Positions 35,681-43,866 of a stretch of DNA of 64,000 nt are shown here, piece after piece. Both the position numbers and the translations under genes were made by a program. The notes beneath the pieces are model-generated. The model worked only from the letters and a program-made list of their open reading frames with translations, ran no database searches and was not told the DNA's origin. Positions within the stretch are counted from its first letter, which is position 1; every line of letters starts with the position of its first letter. Origin of the DNA: Pseudomonas sp. NFIX28 (GTDB lineage Bacteria; Pseudomonadota; Gammaproteobacteria; Pseudomonadales; Pseudomonadaceae); contig NZ_FNPW01000009.1 of NCBI RefSeq assembly GCF_900107395.1, forward strand, positions 1 through 64,000, in the 5' to 3' direction.

Positions 35681-35981
35681 CCTCGCCGATCGCGCGAGCA
35701 AGCTTCCGTAGGAGCGAAGCTTGCTCGCGATCGAGGCCCCGCGGTGTGTCAGAAACGACGCCATCGCGGGCAAGCCTCGCTCCTACAGAAAGAAGCAGAC
35801 CTCCGCTACAGCGGATGAAAATACCCCTCGCCAATTTTCATTATTCGCGACACGGCATGCCTGTCCGCGACAAAGCATGTCCCTACGCGAAAGTTACTTT
35901 CATGTGGTTTGAAAATACGGTCACGAAATGATTTATGAGTTTCACAAGCATTCGACGTGACCCTTTTTCGAGGAGTACCGC
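35681..35981. promoter_or_regulatory. ggt-GntP intergenic region: REPIN, 20-bp phased motif and palindrome
   Basis: The left part is a REPIN (35706-35788). To its right CGCGA recurs exactly every 20 bases (35846, 35866, 35886). The first two units are also alike beyond the core (CGCGACACGGCATG and CGCGACAAAGCATG). The third runs into GAAAGT-T-ACTTTC (35889-35901), a perfect inverted repeat of the kind RpiR-family proteins bind. It lies about 80 bases before the GntP start and may be the operator of the RpiR regulator encoded downstream. Confidence 0.5.
35706..35788. repeat. REPIN (GTAGGAGCGAAGCTTGC family)
   Basis: Arms CGTAGGAGCGAAGCTTGCTC and GGGCAAGCCTCGCTCCTACAG downstream of ggt. Confidence 0.87.
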
Positions 35982-37331
35982 ATGACACCTGCATCGGGCT
36001 ACTGGCTGCTGGGCTATGCCGCCATCGCCATCATCGCGCTGATCGTCCTGATCGCGCGTTACCGGATCAATCCGTTCATTGTCATCACCCTGGTTTCGGT
36101 GGGCCTGGCGCTGATGGCCGGGATGCCGCCGTCCGGCGTGGTCGGGGCCTACGAGGCGGGTGTCGGCAAGACCCTCGGGCACATCGCCCTGGTGGTGGCC
36201 CTGGGCACCATGCTCGGCAAGATGATGGCCGAGTCCGGCGGCGCGGAGCAGGTGGCGCGGACCCTGATCGAGCGTTTCGGCGAGCGCAACGCGCACTGGG
36301 CGATGGTCTGCATCGCCTTCCTGGTGGGCCTGCCGCTGTTCTTCGAGGTCGGTTTCGTGTTGCTGGTGCCGATTGCCTTCACCGTGGCGCGGCGCGTCGG
36401 CGTGTCGATCCTAATGGTCGGCCTGCCGATGGTCGCCGGCCTGTCGGTGGTGCACGCCCTGGTGCCGCCGCATCCGGCGGCGATGCTGGCGGTGCAGGCC
36501 TACCAGGCGTCGGTGGGGCAGACCCTGCTGTACGCGATCCTGATCGGCATTCCCACGGCGATCATCGCCGGCCCCGTGTACGCCAAGTTCATCGTGCCGC
36601 GCATCCAGCTGCCGGCGGAAAACCCGCTGGCGCGCCAGTTCCTCGACCGTGAGCCGCGCACCCGCTTGCCCAGTTTTGCGATCACCATGGCCACCATCCT
36701 GTTGCCGGTGGTGCTGATGCTGATCGGCGGCTGGGCCAACCTGATCTCCACCCCGGGCAGCGGCCTCAACCAGTTCCTGCTGTTTATCGGCAACTCGGTG
36801 ATCGCCCTGTTGCTGGCGACCTTGCTGAGCTTCTGGACCCTGGGCCTGGCCCAGGGCTTCAACCGCGATTCGATCCTCAGGTTCACCAACGAATGCCTGG
36901 CGCCGACCGCCAGCATCACCCTGCTGGTGGGCGCCGGCGGCGGCCTCAACCGGATCCTGGTGGACGCCGGGGTCACCGACCAGATCGTCGGCCTGGCCCA
37001 TGAATTCCAGCTCTCGCCGTTGCTGATGGGCTGGCTGTTCGCCGCGCTGATGCGCATCGCCACCGGCTCGGCCACCGTGGCCATGACCACCGCCTCGGGC
37101 GTGGTGGCGCCGGTGGCCATCGGCCTCGGCTATCCGCACCCGGAGCTGCTGGTGCTGGCCACCGGCGCCGGTTCGGTGATCTTTTCCCACGTCAACGACG
37201 GCGGCTTTTGGCTGATCAAGGAATACTTCAATATGACCGTGACCCAGACCTTCAAGACCTGGACGGTGCTGGAGACCCTGATCTCGGTGGTCGCCTTCGC
37301 CCTGACCGTCGGTCTTGCCCAACTGCTTTGA
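35982..37331 (+). CDS. GntP-family permease (gluconate / D-serine type)
   Basis: A 449-residue, 12-14-helix transporter of the GntP family. The signatures are LGTMLGKMMAESGGAEQVARTL, FLVGLPLFFEVGFVLLVPIAF and VPPHPAAMLA. GntP members carry gluconate, other sugar acids or D-serine. Because the next genes encode an RpiR regulator and an N-acyl-D-amino-acid deacylase, a D-amino-acid derivative is a plausible substrate (inference). GAGGAG lies 7 bases before the ATG. It is the first gene of a three-gene unit. Confidence 0.88.
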   Translation: MTPASGYWLLGYAAIAIIALIVLIARYRINPFIVITLVSVGLALMAGMPPSGVVGAYEAGVGKTLGHIALVVALGTMLGKMMAESGGAEQVARTLIERFGERNAHWAMVCIAFLVGLPLFFEVGFVLLVPIAFTVARRVGVSILMVGLPMVAGLSVVHALVPPHPAAMLAVQAYQASVGQTLLYAILIGIPTAIIAGPVYAKFIVPRIQLPAENPLARQFLDREPRTRLPSFAITMATILLPVVLMLIGGWANLISTPGSGLNQFLLFIGNSVIALLLATLLSFWTLGLAQGFNRDSILRFTNECLAPTASITLLVGAGGGLNRILVDAGVTDQIVGLAHEFQLSPLLMGWLFAALMRIATGSATVAMTTASGVVAPVAIGLGYPHPELLVLATGAGSVIFSHVNDGGFWLIKEYFNMTVTQTFKTWTVLETLISVVAFALTVGLAQLL

Positions 37332-37346
37332 GCCCAGGTGCCGTTC

Positions 37347-38207
37347 ATGGACATCCTCTACCAGATCCGCTCCCGCCAGGATTCCTTCAGCGCCGGCGAA
37401 GGCCGCATCGCCCGTCTGATGCTCGATGACGTCGGCTTCGCCGCCTCCGCCAGCCTGGAAGAGCTGGCGCGGCAGGCGGAAGTCAGCGCCGCCACCTTGT
37501 CGCGCTTTGCCCGCAGCGTCGGCTGTCGCGACCTGCGCGACCTGCGCCTGCAACTGGCCCAGGCCAGCGGCGTCGGCAGCCGCTTCCTCGACCCGGCGGG
37601 CGCGCCGGAGCAGTCGGGGTTCTACCGGCAGATCGTCGGCGACATCGAGTCGACCCTGCACCAGCACCTGGCGGGGTTCGACGAGTCGCGCTTCAGGGAC
37701 GCGGTGCGCCTGCTGGGCAAGGCGCAGATGATCCACGCCTTCGGCATGGGCGGTTGCTCCACCCTGTGCAGCGACGAGTTGCAGGTGCGCCTGGTGCGCC
37801 TCGGTTACCCCATCGCCGCCTGCCACGACCCGGTGATGATGCGCGTGACCGCCGCCGCCCTGGGCCCGCAACACGCGCTGATCGCCTGCTCGCTGACCGG
37901 CATCACCCCGGAGCTGCTGGAAAGCGTCGAGCTGGCCCGCAGCTACGGCGCCAGCGTGCTGGCCATCACCCTGGCCGACTCGCCGCTGGCGGAACTGGCG
38001 GACGTGCTGCTGCCGCTGCAAAGCGCCGAGACCTCCTTCATCTACAAACCCACCGCCGCGCGCTACGGCATGCTGCTGGCCATCGACGTCTTGGCCACCG
38101 AGCTGGCGCTGGCCCTGCCCGAAGACAACCAGGAACGCCTGCGCCGGATCAAGCTGGCCCTGGACGATTACCGCGGCGGCGACGATTGCCTGCCGCTGGG
38201 AGACTGA
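37347..38207 (+). CDS. RpiR-family transcriptional regulator (HTH plus SIS domain)
   Basis: A 286-residue regulator. The N-terminal RpiR helix-turn-helix reads ASLEELARQAEVSAATLSRF and GCRDLRDLRLQLA. The C-terminal SIS sugar-phosphate domain (about 125-260) has AFGMGGCSTLCSDELQVRL and SLTGITPELLESVELARS. The ATG at 37347 is preferred; a GTG at 37338 is in frame. It sits 15 bases after the permease stop and one base before the deacylase start, so it is probably an autoregulated local regulator. Confidence 0.88.
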   Translation: MDILYQIRSRQDSFSAGEGRIARLMLDDVGFAASASLEELARQAEVSAATLSRFARSVGCRDLRDLRLQLAQASGVGSRFLDPAGAPEQSGFYRQIVGDIESTLHQHLAGFDESRFRDAVRLLGKAQMIHAFGMGGCSTLCSDELQVRLVRLGYPIAACHDPVMMRVTAAALGPQHALIACSLTGITPELLESVELARSYGASVLAITLADSPLAELADVLLPLQSAETSFIYKPTAARYGMLLAIDVLATELALALPEDNQERLRRIKLALDDYRGGDDCLPLGD

Positions 38208-38208
38208 C

Positions 38209-39669
38209 ATGCGCTACGACACCCTGATCCGCAACGCCCTGGTGATCGACGGCAGCGACCGCCCGGCTTACCCCGCCGATGTCGCCCTGCTCGAGGGTCG
38301 CATCGCCCGCATCGGCGACTTGCAAGGCGCCGTCGCCGGCGAAGAAATCGACGCCGCCGGGCGGGTGCTGGCCCCCGGTTTCATCGATGTGCACACCCAC
38401 GACGACACCGTGGTGATCCGCCAGCCGCAGATGCTGCCCAAGCTCAGCCAGGGCGTGACCACGGTGATCGTCGGTAACTGCGGCATCAGCGCCTCGCCGG
38501 TGAGTTTGCGCGGCGCGCCGCCGGACCCGATGAACCTGCTGGGCAGCCAGGCGGCCTTCGTCTACCCGCGCTTTCGCGACTACCGCGACGCGGTGGACGC
38601 CGCGCAACCGGCGGTCAATGTGGCGGCGTTGATCGGCCACACGGCGCTGCGCAGCAACCACCTGGACGATCTGTATCGCACTGCCACGGCCGAAGAAATC
38701 GCCGCCATGCGCGAGCAACTGCGCGCCAGCCTGGAAGACGGCGCCCTGGGCTTGTCCACAGGCCTGGCCTACGCCAGCGCCTTCTCGGCCGAAACCGCCG
38801 AGGTGCTGCAACTGGCCGCGGAACTGAGCGCCTTCGGCGCGGTGTACACCACCCACCTGCGCAGCGAATTCGAGCCGGTGCTGGAGGCCATGGACGAAGC
38901 CTTCCTGATCGGTCGCCAGGCCAAGGCGCCGGTGATCATTTCCCATCTCAAATGCGCCGGAGCGGGCAACTGGGGGCGCAGTCCGCAATTGCTGGCGTCG
39001 CTGGAACAGGCGGCGCAGGAGCATCCGGTGGGCTGCGACTGCTACCCCTACGCGGCCAGTTCCTCGACCCTCGACCTCAAGCAGGTCACCGATGCCTTTC
39101 GCATCACCATCACCTGGTCCACCCCGCACCCGGAGCTGAGCGGCCGCGACCTGATGGACATCGCCGCCGAGTGGCGCACGACCCTGCTGGACGCCGCACG
39201 CCGCCTGCAACCGGCCGGCGCGGTGTATTACGGCATGGACGAGGCCGATGTGCGGCGCATCCTTGCCCACCCGCTGTCGATGATCGGTTCCGACGGCCTG
39301 CCGGAAGACCCGTTCCCCCATCCACGGCTGTGGGGCGCCTTCCCGCGGGTGCTCGGGCATTTCAGCCGCGACCTCGGCCTGTTCCCGCTGCACACCGCGG
39401 TGCACAAGATGACCGGGCTGTCGGCGGCGCGTTTCGGCCTCAAGCAGCGCGGCGAAATCCGCGAAGGGCACTGGGCCGACCTGGTGCTGTTCGACCCGGC
39501 GCGGGTTCGCGACGTGGCCGACTTCAAACGCCCGCAACAAGCGGCCGAGGGGATCGACGGCGTGTGGGTCAACGGCGTGCGCAGCTACGCCGAAGGCCAG
39601 GCCAATGGCCGCAGGCACGGGCGCTTTCTGGCGCGGCAAGGGGATTTGCGCGAAGGCTTCAACGGATGA
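38209..39669 (+). CDS. N-acyl-D-amino-acid deacylase (D-aminoacylase), amidohydrolase superfamily
   Basis: A 486-residue amidohydrolase that removes the acyl group from N-acyl-D-amino acids (EC 3.5.1.81-type). Metal ligands are visible in order: DVHTHDD, the Cys of GNCGIS characteristic of D-aminoacylases, TTHLRSE, SHLKCAG and the final Asp in MIGSDGLPED. GGAG precedes the ATG, one base after the regulator stop. With the GntP permease and RpiR regulator it forms a small uptake-and-hydrolysis operon. The frequent partner genes RidA and D-amino-acid deaminase are absent. Confidence 0.9.
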   Translation: MRYDTLIRNALVIDGSDRPAYPADVALLEGRIARIGDLQGAVAGEEIDAAGRVLAPGFIDVHTHDDTVVIRQPQMLPKLSQGVTTVIVGNCGISASPVSLRGAPPDPMNLLGSQAAFVYPRFRDYRDAVDAAQPAVNVAALIGHTALRSNHLDDLYRTATAEEIAAMREQLRASLEDGALGLSTGLAYASAFSAETAEVLQLAAELSAFGAVYTTHLRSEFEPVLEAMDEAFLIGRQAKAPVIISHLKCAGAGNWGRSPQLLASLEQAAQEHPVGCDCYPYAASSSTLDLKQVTDAFRITITWSTPHPELSGRDLMDIAAEWRTTLLDAARRLQPAGAVYYGMDEADVRRILAHPLSMIGSDGLPEDPFPHPRLWGAFPRVLGHFSRDLGLFPLHTAVHKMTGLSAARFGLKQRGEIREGHWADLVLFDPARVRDVADFKRPQQAAEGIDGVWVNGVRSYAEGQANGRRHGRFLARQGDLREGFNG

Positions 39670-39783
39670 ATTGATGAGTTCGTCACAATGATGGCGTAGT
39701 GATATTAAAGAATGGCTGCGCCGGGCCGACGTTTTGACATCCACCGGTTGTACCGTGGGCATCTTTGATCAGGGAGTCGCGCA

Positions 39784-40152
39784 ATGAGCTTTGGCAAAAC
39801 CACCCCCATCCTGCGGATCTTCGACGAGGCCAAGGCGCGGGAGTTTTATATCGACTTCCTGGGCTTCGCCCTCGACTGGCAGCACCGCTTCGAAGACAAC
39901 TTCCCGCTGTACATGCAGGTGTCGCGTGGGGAATGTGTGCTGCACCTGTCGGAACACCACGGCGACAGCACGCCGGGCTCGGCGCTGCGTATCGAGACCG
40001 ACGAGCTGGAAGCTTTCCAGCAGCAGTTGCTGGCCAAGGATTACCGCTTCGCCCACCCGCAGATCCAGGCCATGCCCTGGGGCAGCCAGGACATGACCGT
40101 GCTCGATCCGTTCGGCAATCGGCTGGTATTCACCAACGCCATCAGCGTCTGA
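39784..40152 (+). CDS. Glyoxalase/bleomycin-resistance-fold (VOC) protein
   Basis: A 122-residue vicinal-oxygen-chelate protein with two beta-alpha-beta-beta-beta modules: ILRIFDEAKAREFYIDFLGF, YMQVSRGECVLHLSEHHGD and MTVLDPFGNRLVFTN. It resembles the small glyoxalase-superfamily proteins annotated as bleomycin-resistance-like. His/Glu positions that could bind metal are present, but a substrate cannot be named. GGGAG precedes the ATG. It is separate from the deacylase operon by 114 bases. Confidence 0.85.
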   Translation: MSFGKTTPILRIFDEAKAREFYIDFLGFALDWQHRFEDNFPLYMQVSRGECVLHLSEHHGDSTPGSALRIETDELEAFQQQLLAKDYRFAHPQIQAMPWGSQDMTVLDPFGNRLVFTNAISV

Positions 40153-40175
40153 GCCAGCGCTTCGCATCTTGCGCC

Positions 40176-40955
40176 AGGGAAGGGCAATACACCTGGCATG
40201 CCTGGACCTTGTAGCCGCTGCCGAGCGCAGCGAGGCTGCGACAGGACCGCAGGTCCTCCAGCGGCCCCAAGAATCTTGCGCCCCCTGCGGGGTCGATCGC
40301 AGCCTCGCGGGCTCGGCAGCGGCTACAGAAGTGGGGTGATGCCCCTCGCCTTGCGCCTGGACCTTGTAGCCGCTGCCGAGCGCAGCGAGGCTGCGACAGG
40401 ACCGCAGGTCCTCCAGCGGTCCCAAGAACCTTGCGCCCCCTGCGGGGTCGATCGCAGCCTCGCGGGCTCGGCAGCGGCTACAGGGAGGGGCGATACACCT
40501 GGCATGCCTGGCGCCTTGTAGCCGCTGCCGAGCGCAGCGAGGCTGCGACAGGACCGCAGGTCCTCCAGCGGTCTCAAGAATCTTGCGCCCCCTGCGGGGT
40601 CGATCGCAGCCTCGCGGGCTCGGCAGCGGCTACAGGGAAGGGCGATGTACCTGGCATGTCTGGACCTTGTAGCCGCTGCCGAGCGCAGCGAGGCTGCGAC
40701 AGGATCGCAGGTCCTCTAGCGGTCTCAAGAATCTTGCGCCCCCTGCGGGGTCGATCGCAGCCTCGCGGGCTCGGCAGCGGCTACAGGGAAGGGCGATGTA
40801 CCTGGCATGTCTGGACCTTGTAGCCGCTGCCGAGCGCAGCGAGGCTGCGACAGGATCGCAGGTCCTCTAGCGGTCTCAAGAATCTTGCGCCCCCTGCGGG
40901 GTCGATCGCAGCCTCGCGGGGCTCGGCAGCGGCTACAGGAGTGCGGTGATGTACC
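40176..40955. repeat. Tandem array of five REPINs, period about 151-155 bases
   Basis: Five copies of a palindromic element begin TGTAGCCGCTGCCGAGCGCA at about 40210, 40365, 40517, 40668 and 40819 and each closes with CTCGGCAGCGGCTACAG. The inner parts (CGACAGGA(C/T)CGCAGGTCCT and CTTGCGCCCCCTGCGGGGTC) are kept. The linkers between copies also repeat (GGGCGAT(A/G)(C/T)ACCTGGCATG(C/T)CTGG), and one stands before copy 1. The last two copies are almost identical, so the array grew by unit duplication rather than by independent insertions. It fills the gap between the glyoxalase gene and the convergent AraC gene. Short open frames across it are by-products. Confidence 0.92.
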
Positions 40956-40988
40956 TCGCAAGCTTTGCGGCTACAGGGAATGGGGTGG

Positions 40989-42014
40989 CTACGGGGAGGG
41001 GGTTCGCTGGGTTTGGCGGAATTCTCCCGGGGTCATGCCGGTGCGGCTTTTGAAGGTGCGGTGAAAGGAGCGTTGTTCGGTAAAGCCCAGGTACTGGGAA
41101 ATATCGTGAATCGCCAGATCGCTGTGCAGCAGGTAATGCTCGGCCAGCTCCTGGCGCAGGTCATCGAGGATCTGCTGGTAGCCAGTGCCGGCTTGTTGCA
41201 ATTGGCGCTGCAGGGTTCGCACGGAGGTGGCCAGCTGTTTCGCCACCTGCTCCTTGCGCGGCAGGCCTTCCTTGAGCAGTTGGCGCAGGACGTTTTTCAC
41301 CTGTTGCGGTAGCGGCGCATCGCTTAGCGAGGCCATCAGGCCCAGGGCATGTTCCTCCAGGGTGCGCAGCAGCTGGGCGTCGGCCTGGCGCAGGGGCAGT
41401 TGCATGTATTGCGCGGGCGCGATCAACGCCGAATAGGCTTGGTCGAACAGCACCGGGCAGCCGAAAAAGGCCTCGTACTGGGCCAGCTCGGCCCCCGCCG
41501 GCAGCGAATGCTCGAACCACACGGCGATGGGGCTGAGCGGGGTATCGGCGATCCACTGCGCGTACAGCAGCCACGACGCCAGCACGTTCTCCACCATGTG
41601 CCGGCGCGAGGTGGGGCGCTGGTGGCGGCAACTCCAGGTCAAGTGGATTTGCCCGTCGACCTGCTCGGCGCGGCTGACGCCCATGTCGCCCACCAGCTTT
41701 TCGAACGGCATGATCCGGTTCATCGCGTCGCCCAGGGTCGCGCAGTTCATGGTGATGTAGCCCAGCACGTTCCACGAGTTGGGCAGCACGAACCGCGCCG
41801 AGTTGAGCCCGAACAGCGGGTCTGCCGAATGCTCGCAGAGATAGTCCAGCAAACGCTCATGGGCCTCGCCGGGCAGGCGCAGGCTGTTGTCGCTCAATTG
41901 CTGGGCCTGCAAGCCCGCGGCCGCCAGCGCAGGTTCGATGGCGATACCCAGCTGCTCGGCATAGCGCAGGTACTTGAGCAGCGGTGGGACCGAGGTGTAG
42001 CCGAGGCTGTGCAT
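40989..42014 (-). CDS. AraC-family transcriptional regulator
   Basis: A 341-residue regulator of the OruR/ArgR-like AraC subgroup. It has an N-terminal ligand domain (about 15-205, arabinose-binding-like PF12625 type) and a C-terminal helix-turn-helix. The HTH region reads RKEQVAKQLATSVRTLQRQL and LAIHDISQYLGFTEQRSFHRTFKSRTGMTPGEFRQ. It is divergent from the AGPS-like gene (251 bases between starts) and so probably controls the lipid-related cluster that follows. Effector unknown. Confidence 0.88.
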   Translation of the reverse strand: MHSLGYTSVPPLLKYLRYAEQLGIAIEPALAAAGLQAQQLSDNSLRLPGEAHERLLDYLCEHSADPLFGLNSARFVLPNSWNVLGYITMNCATLGDAMNRIMPFEKLVGDMGVSRAEQVDGQIHLTWSCRHQRPTSRRHMVENVLASWLLYAQWIADTPLSPIAVWFEHSLPAGAELAQYEAFFGCPVLFDQAYSALIAPAQYMQLPLRQADAQLLRTLEEHALGLMASLSDAPLPQQVKNVLRQLLKEGLPRKEQVAKQLATSVRTLQRQLQQAGTGYQQILDDLRQELAEHYLLHSDLAIHDISQYLGFTEQRSFHRTFKSRTGMTPGEFRQTQRTPSP

Positions 42015-42265
42015 GATGGGTTTCCTGGCGCCGGGACGTGGATGGACGCGCGCGGGAGCCGAATGGGGTGGCTGTTCCAGCGGGCGTCGGCGCCCTGAAA
42101 GGTAATTTGAAAGCGGGGCTAAAGTAAATGCTTCGGGACCTTGTCCCCGGCTGACCCAATTGGCTACTCGAACTGGCCTGATGCGACCGTGACACCCGTG
42201 CGCCGCGAACTAGTATGGGGGCCTTGCAAACCAACACTAATAAGCACGATACAAGGGGCACAGGC
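42015..42265. promoter_or_regulatory. Divergent promoter region, AraC regulator / AGPS-like operon
   Basis: The region is AT-richer than the genes, with GGTAATTTGAAAG and GCTAAAGTAAATGC in the middle. A short inverted repeat, CGGGAC-N3-GTCCCCG, lies at about 42136-42151. AAGGGG before 42266 is the ribosome site of the AGPS-like gene. No operator can be fixed. Confidence 0.4.
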
Positions 42266-43861
42266 ATGCGACGCTGGAACGGCTGGGGCGAACAAAGCAC
42301 GGTGGTCGAATTGCCCGCCCAGGGGGCGGGGTTTCTTGCGCAGCGTATCGGCGCGGGGAGCCGGCTGGCGGATGCTTCGCTGGAAACCGCGTTGACCCGG
42401 GTGCCGCCGTCGCGCCTGATGCCCCATGCGCTGTACAGCATCGAGGCCCATGACCGGCTGCTGCATGCCCGCGGCCAGAGCCTGCCGGACTGGCTGGCCC
42501 TGCGCGAAGGCACGCTGGAGCGCTACCCGGACGGCGTGGCCTTTCCCGACAGCGCCGAGCAGGTTCGCCAACTGCTGGTCATGGCCGAACAGCAGGACCT
42601 GTGCCTGATTCCCTACGGCGGCGGCACCTCGGTGGCCGGGCACATCAACCCGCCCGTTTCGACGCGGCCGGTACTGACCGTGTCCATGGCGCGGATGAAT
42701 CGCCTGCTGGAACTGGACGAAAGCAGCCTGATCGCCACCTTCGGCCCCGGCGCCAGCGGCCCGCAGGTGGAAAGCCAGCTGCGCGCCCGCGGCTACACCC
42801 TGGGGCACTTCCCGCAGTCCTGGGAGCTGTCGACCCTGGGCGGCTGGGTCGCCAGCCGCTCCAGCGGCCAGCAATCCCTGCGCTATGGGCGCATCGAGCA
42901 GTTGTTCGCCGGCGGCACCCTGGAAACCTTCGCCGGCCCCTTGCAGATTCCCGCATTCCCGGCGTCCGCCGCGGGGCCGGACCTGCGCGAGGTGGTGCTG
43001 GGCTGCGAGGGCCGCTTCGGGATCATTTCCTCGGTCAAGGTACGGGTCAGCGCGCTGGTCGAGGACGAGCGCTTCTACGGCGTGTTCCTGCCGGACTGGC
43101 CCAAGGCGCTGCAAGCCATCCGCCAACTGGCCCAGGCGCGGGTGCCGCTGTCCATGCTGCGGCTGTCGAACGCAGTGGAAACCGAGACCCAGCTGGCCCT
43201 GGCCGGCCATCCACGGCAGATCGCCTGGCTGGAGAAATACCTCAAGCTGCGCGGGGCGGGGCAGGGCAAGTGCCTGCTGACCTTCGGCGTGACCGGCAAC
43301 CGCCAGCAGAACGCCCTGTCCCTGCGCCAGGCCAGGCAGCATTTGAAGGCCTTCGGCGGGGTGTTCACCGGCACCTTGCTGGGCAACAAGTGGGCGCACA
43401 ACCGCTTTCGGTTTCCCTACCTGCGCGAGAGCCTCTGGCACGCCGGCTATGTGGTCGACACCCTGGAGACCGCCACCGACTGGAGCAACGTCGACAACCT
43501 GTTGCAGCGCATCGAGGCCAGCCTGCGCGATTGCCTGGCGGCCGAAGGCGAACGGGTCCATGTCTTCACCCACCTGTCGCATGTCTACGGCGAGGGCTCG
43601 AGCATCTACACCAGCTACGTGTTCCGCCCGGCCGCGGATTACCCGGCCACCCTGGCCCGCTGGAAGGCGCTCAAGCATGCGGCCAGCCAGACCATCGTCG
43701 AGCACGGCGGCACCATCAGCCACCAGCACGGCGTGGGCAAGGACCACGCGCCCTACCTGCCGCACGAAAAAGGCGAGCTGGCGATCGCCGCCCTGCGCAG
43801 CCTCAGCCGGCACTTCGACCCTGCCGGGCGTCTCAACCCCGGCACCCTGCTGGAGGAGTGA
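42266..43861 (+). CDS. FAD-dependent alkyl-DHAP-synthase-like protein (AGPS homologue)
   Basis: A 531-residue VAO-family flavoprotein resembling eukaryotic alkyldihydroxyacetonephosphate synthase, which swaps the acyl chain of acyl-DHAP for a fatty alcohol to form the ether bond. The start RRWNGWGEQ mirrors the WNGWG opening of human AGPS. The FAD-binding loop PYGGGTSV is at 116-123, followed by STLGGWVASRSSGQQ, GCEGRFGIIS, GEGSSIYTSY and SHQHGVGK (485-492). The last is HHH-containing in animals, so the middle His is Gln here. The ATG at 42266 has AAGGGG upstream. A glpD-like gene follows after 5 bases. Direction of reaction in vivo is unknown; general FAD-oxidase activity remains possible. 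Confidence 0.82.
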   Translation: MRRWNGWGEQSTVVELPAQGAGFLAQRIGAGSRLADASLETALTRVPPSRLMPHALYSIEAHDRLLHARGQSLPDWLALREGTLERYPDGVAFPDSAEQVRQLLVMAEQQDLCLIPYGGGTSVAGHINPPVSTRPVLTVSMARMNRLLELDESSLIATFGPGASGPQVESQLRARGYTLGHFPQSWELSTLGGWVASRSSGQQSLRYGRIEQLFAGGTLETFAGPLQIPAFPASAAGPDLREVVLGCEGRFGIISSVKVRVSALVEDERFYGVFLPDWPKALQAIRQLAQARVPLSMLRLSNAVETETQLALAGHPRQIAWLEKYLKLRGAGQGKCLLTFGVTGNRQQNALSLRQARQHLKAFGGVFTGTLLGNKWAHNRFRFPYLRESLWHAGYVVDTLETATDWSNVDNLLQRIEASLRDCLAAEGERVHVFTHLSHVYGEGSSIYTSYVFRPAADYPATLARWKALKHAASQTIVEHGGTISHQHGVGKDHAPYLPHEKGELAIAALRSLSRHFDPAGRLNPGTLLEE

Positions 43862-43866
43862 GGCCC

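Noticed and set aside
36411..38210. A 599-codon minus-strand frame across the GntP and RpiR genes
   Set aside because: It covers the reverse complement of two well-recognised genes and has no domain of its own.
40176..40955. CRISPR array
   Set aside because: The units are long (about 151 bases), palindromic REPINs with identical linkers; there are no unique spacers and no cas genes.
40198..41064. Several short frames across the REPIN array encoding repeated Arg/Gly-rich peptides
   Set aside because: They arise because the tandem unit happens to be open in some frames; there is no start site pattern and no homologue-like sequence.
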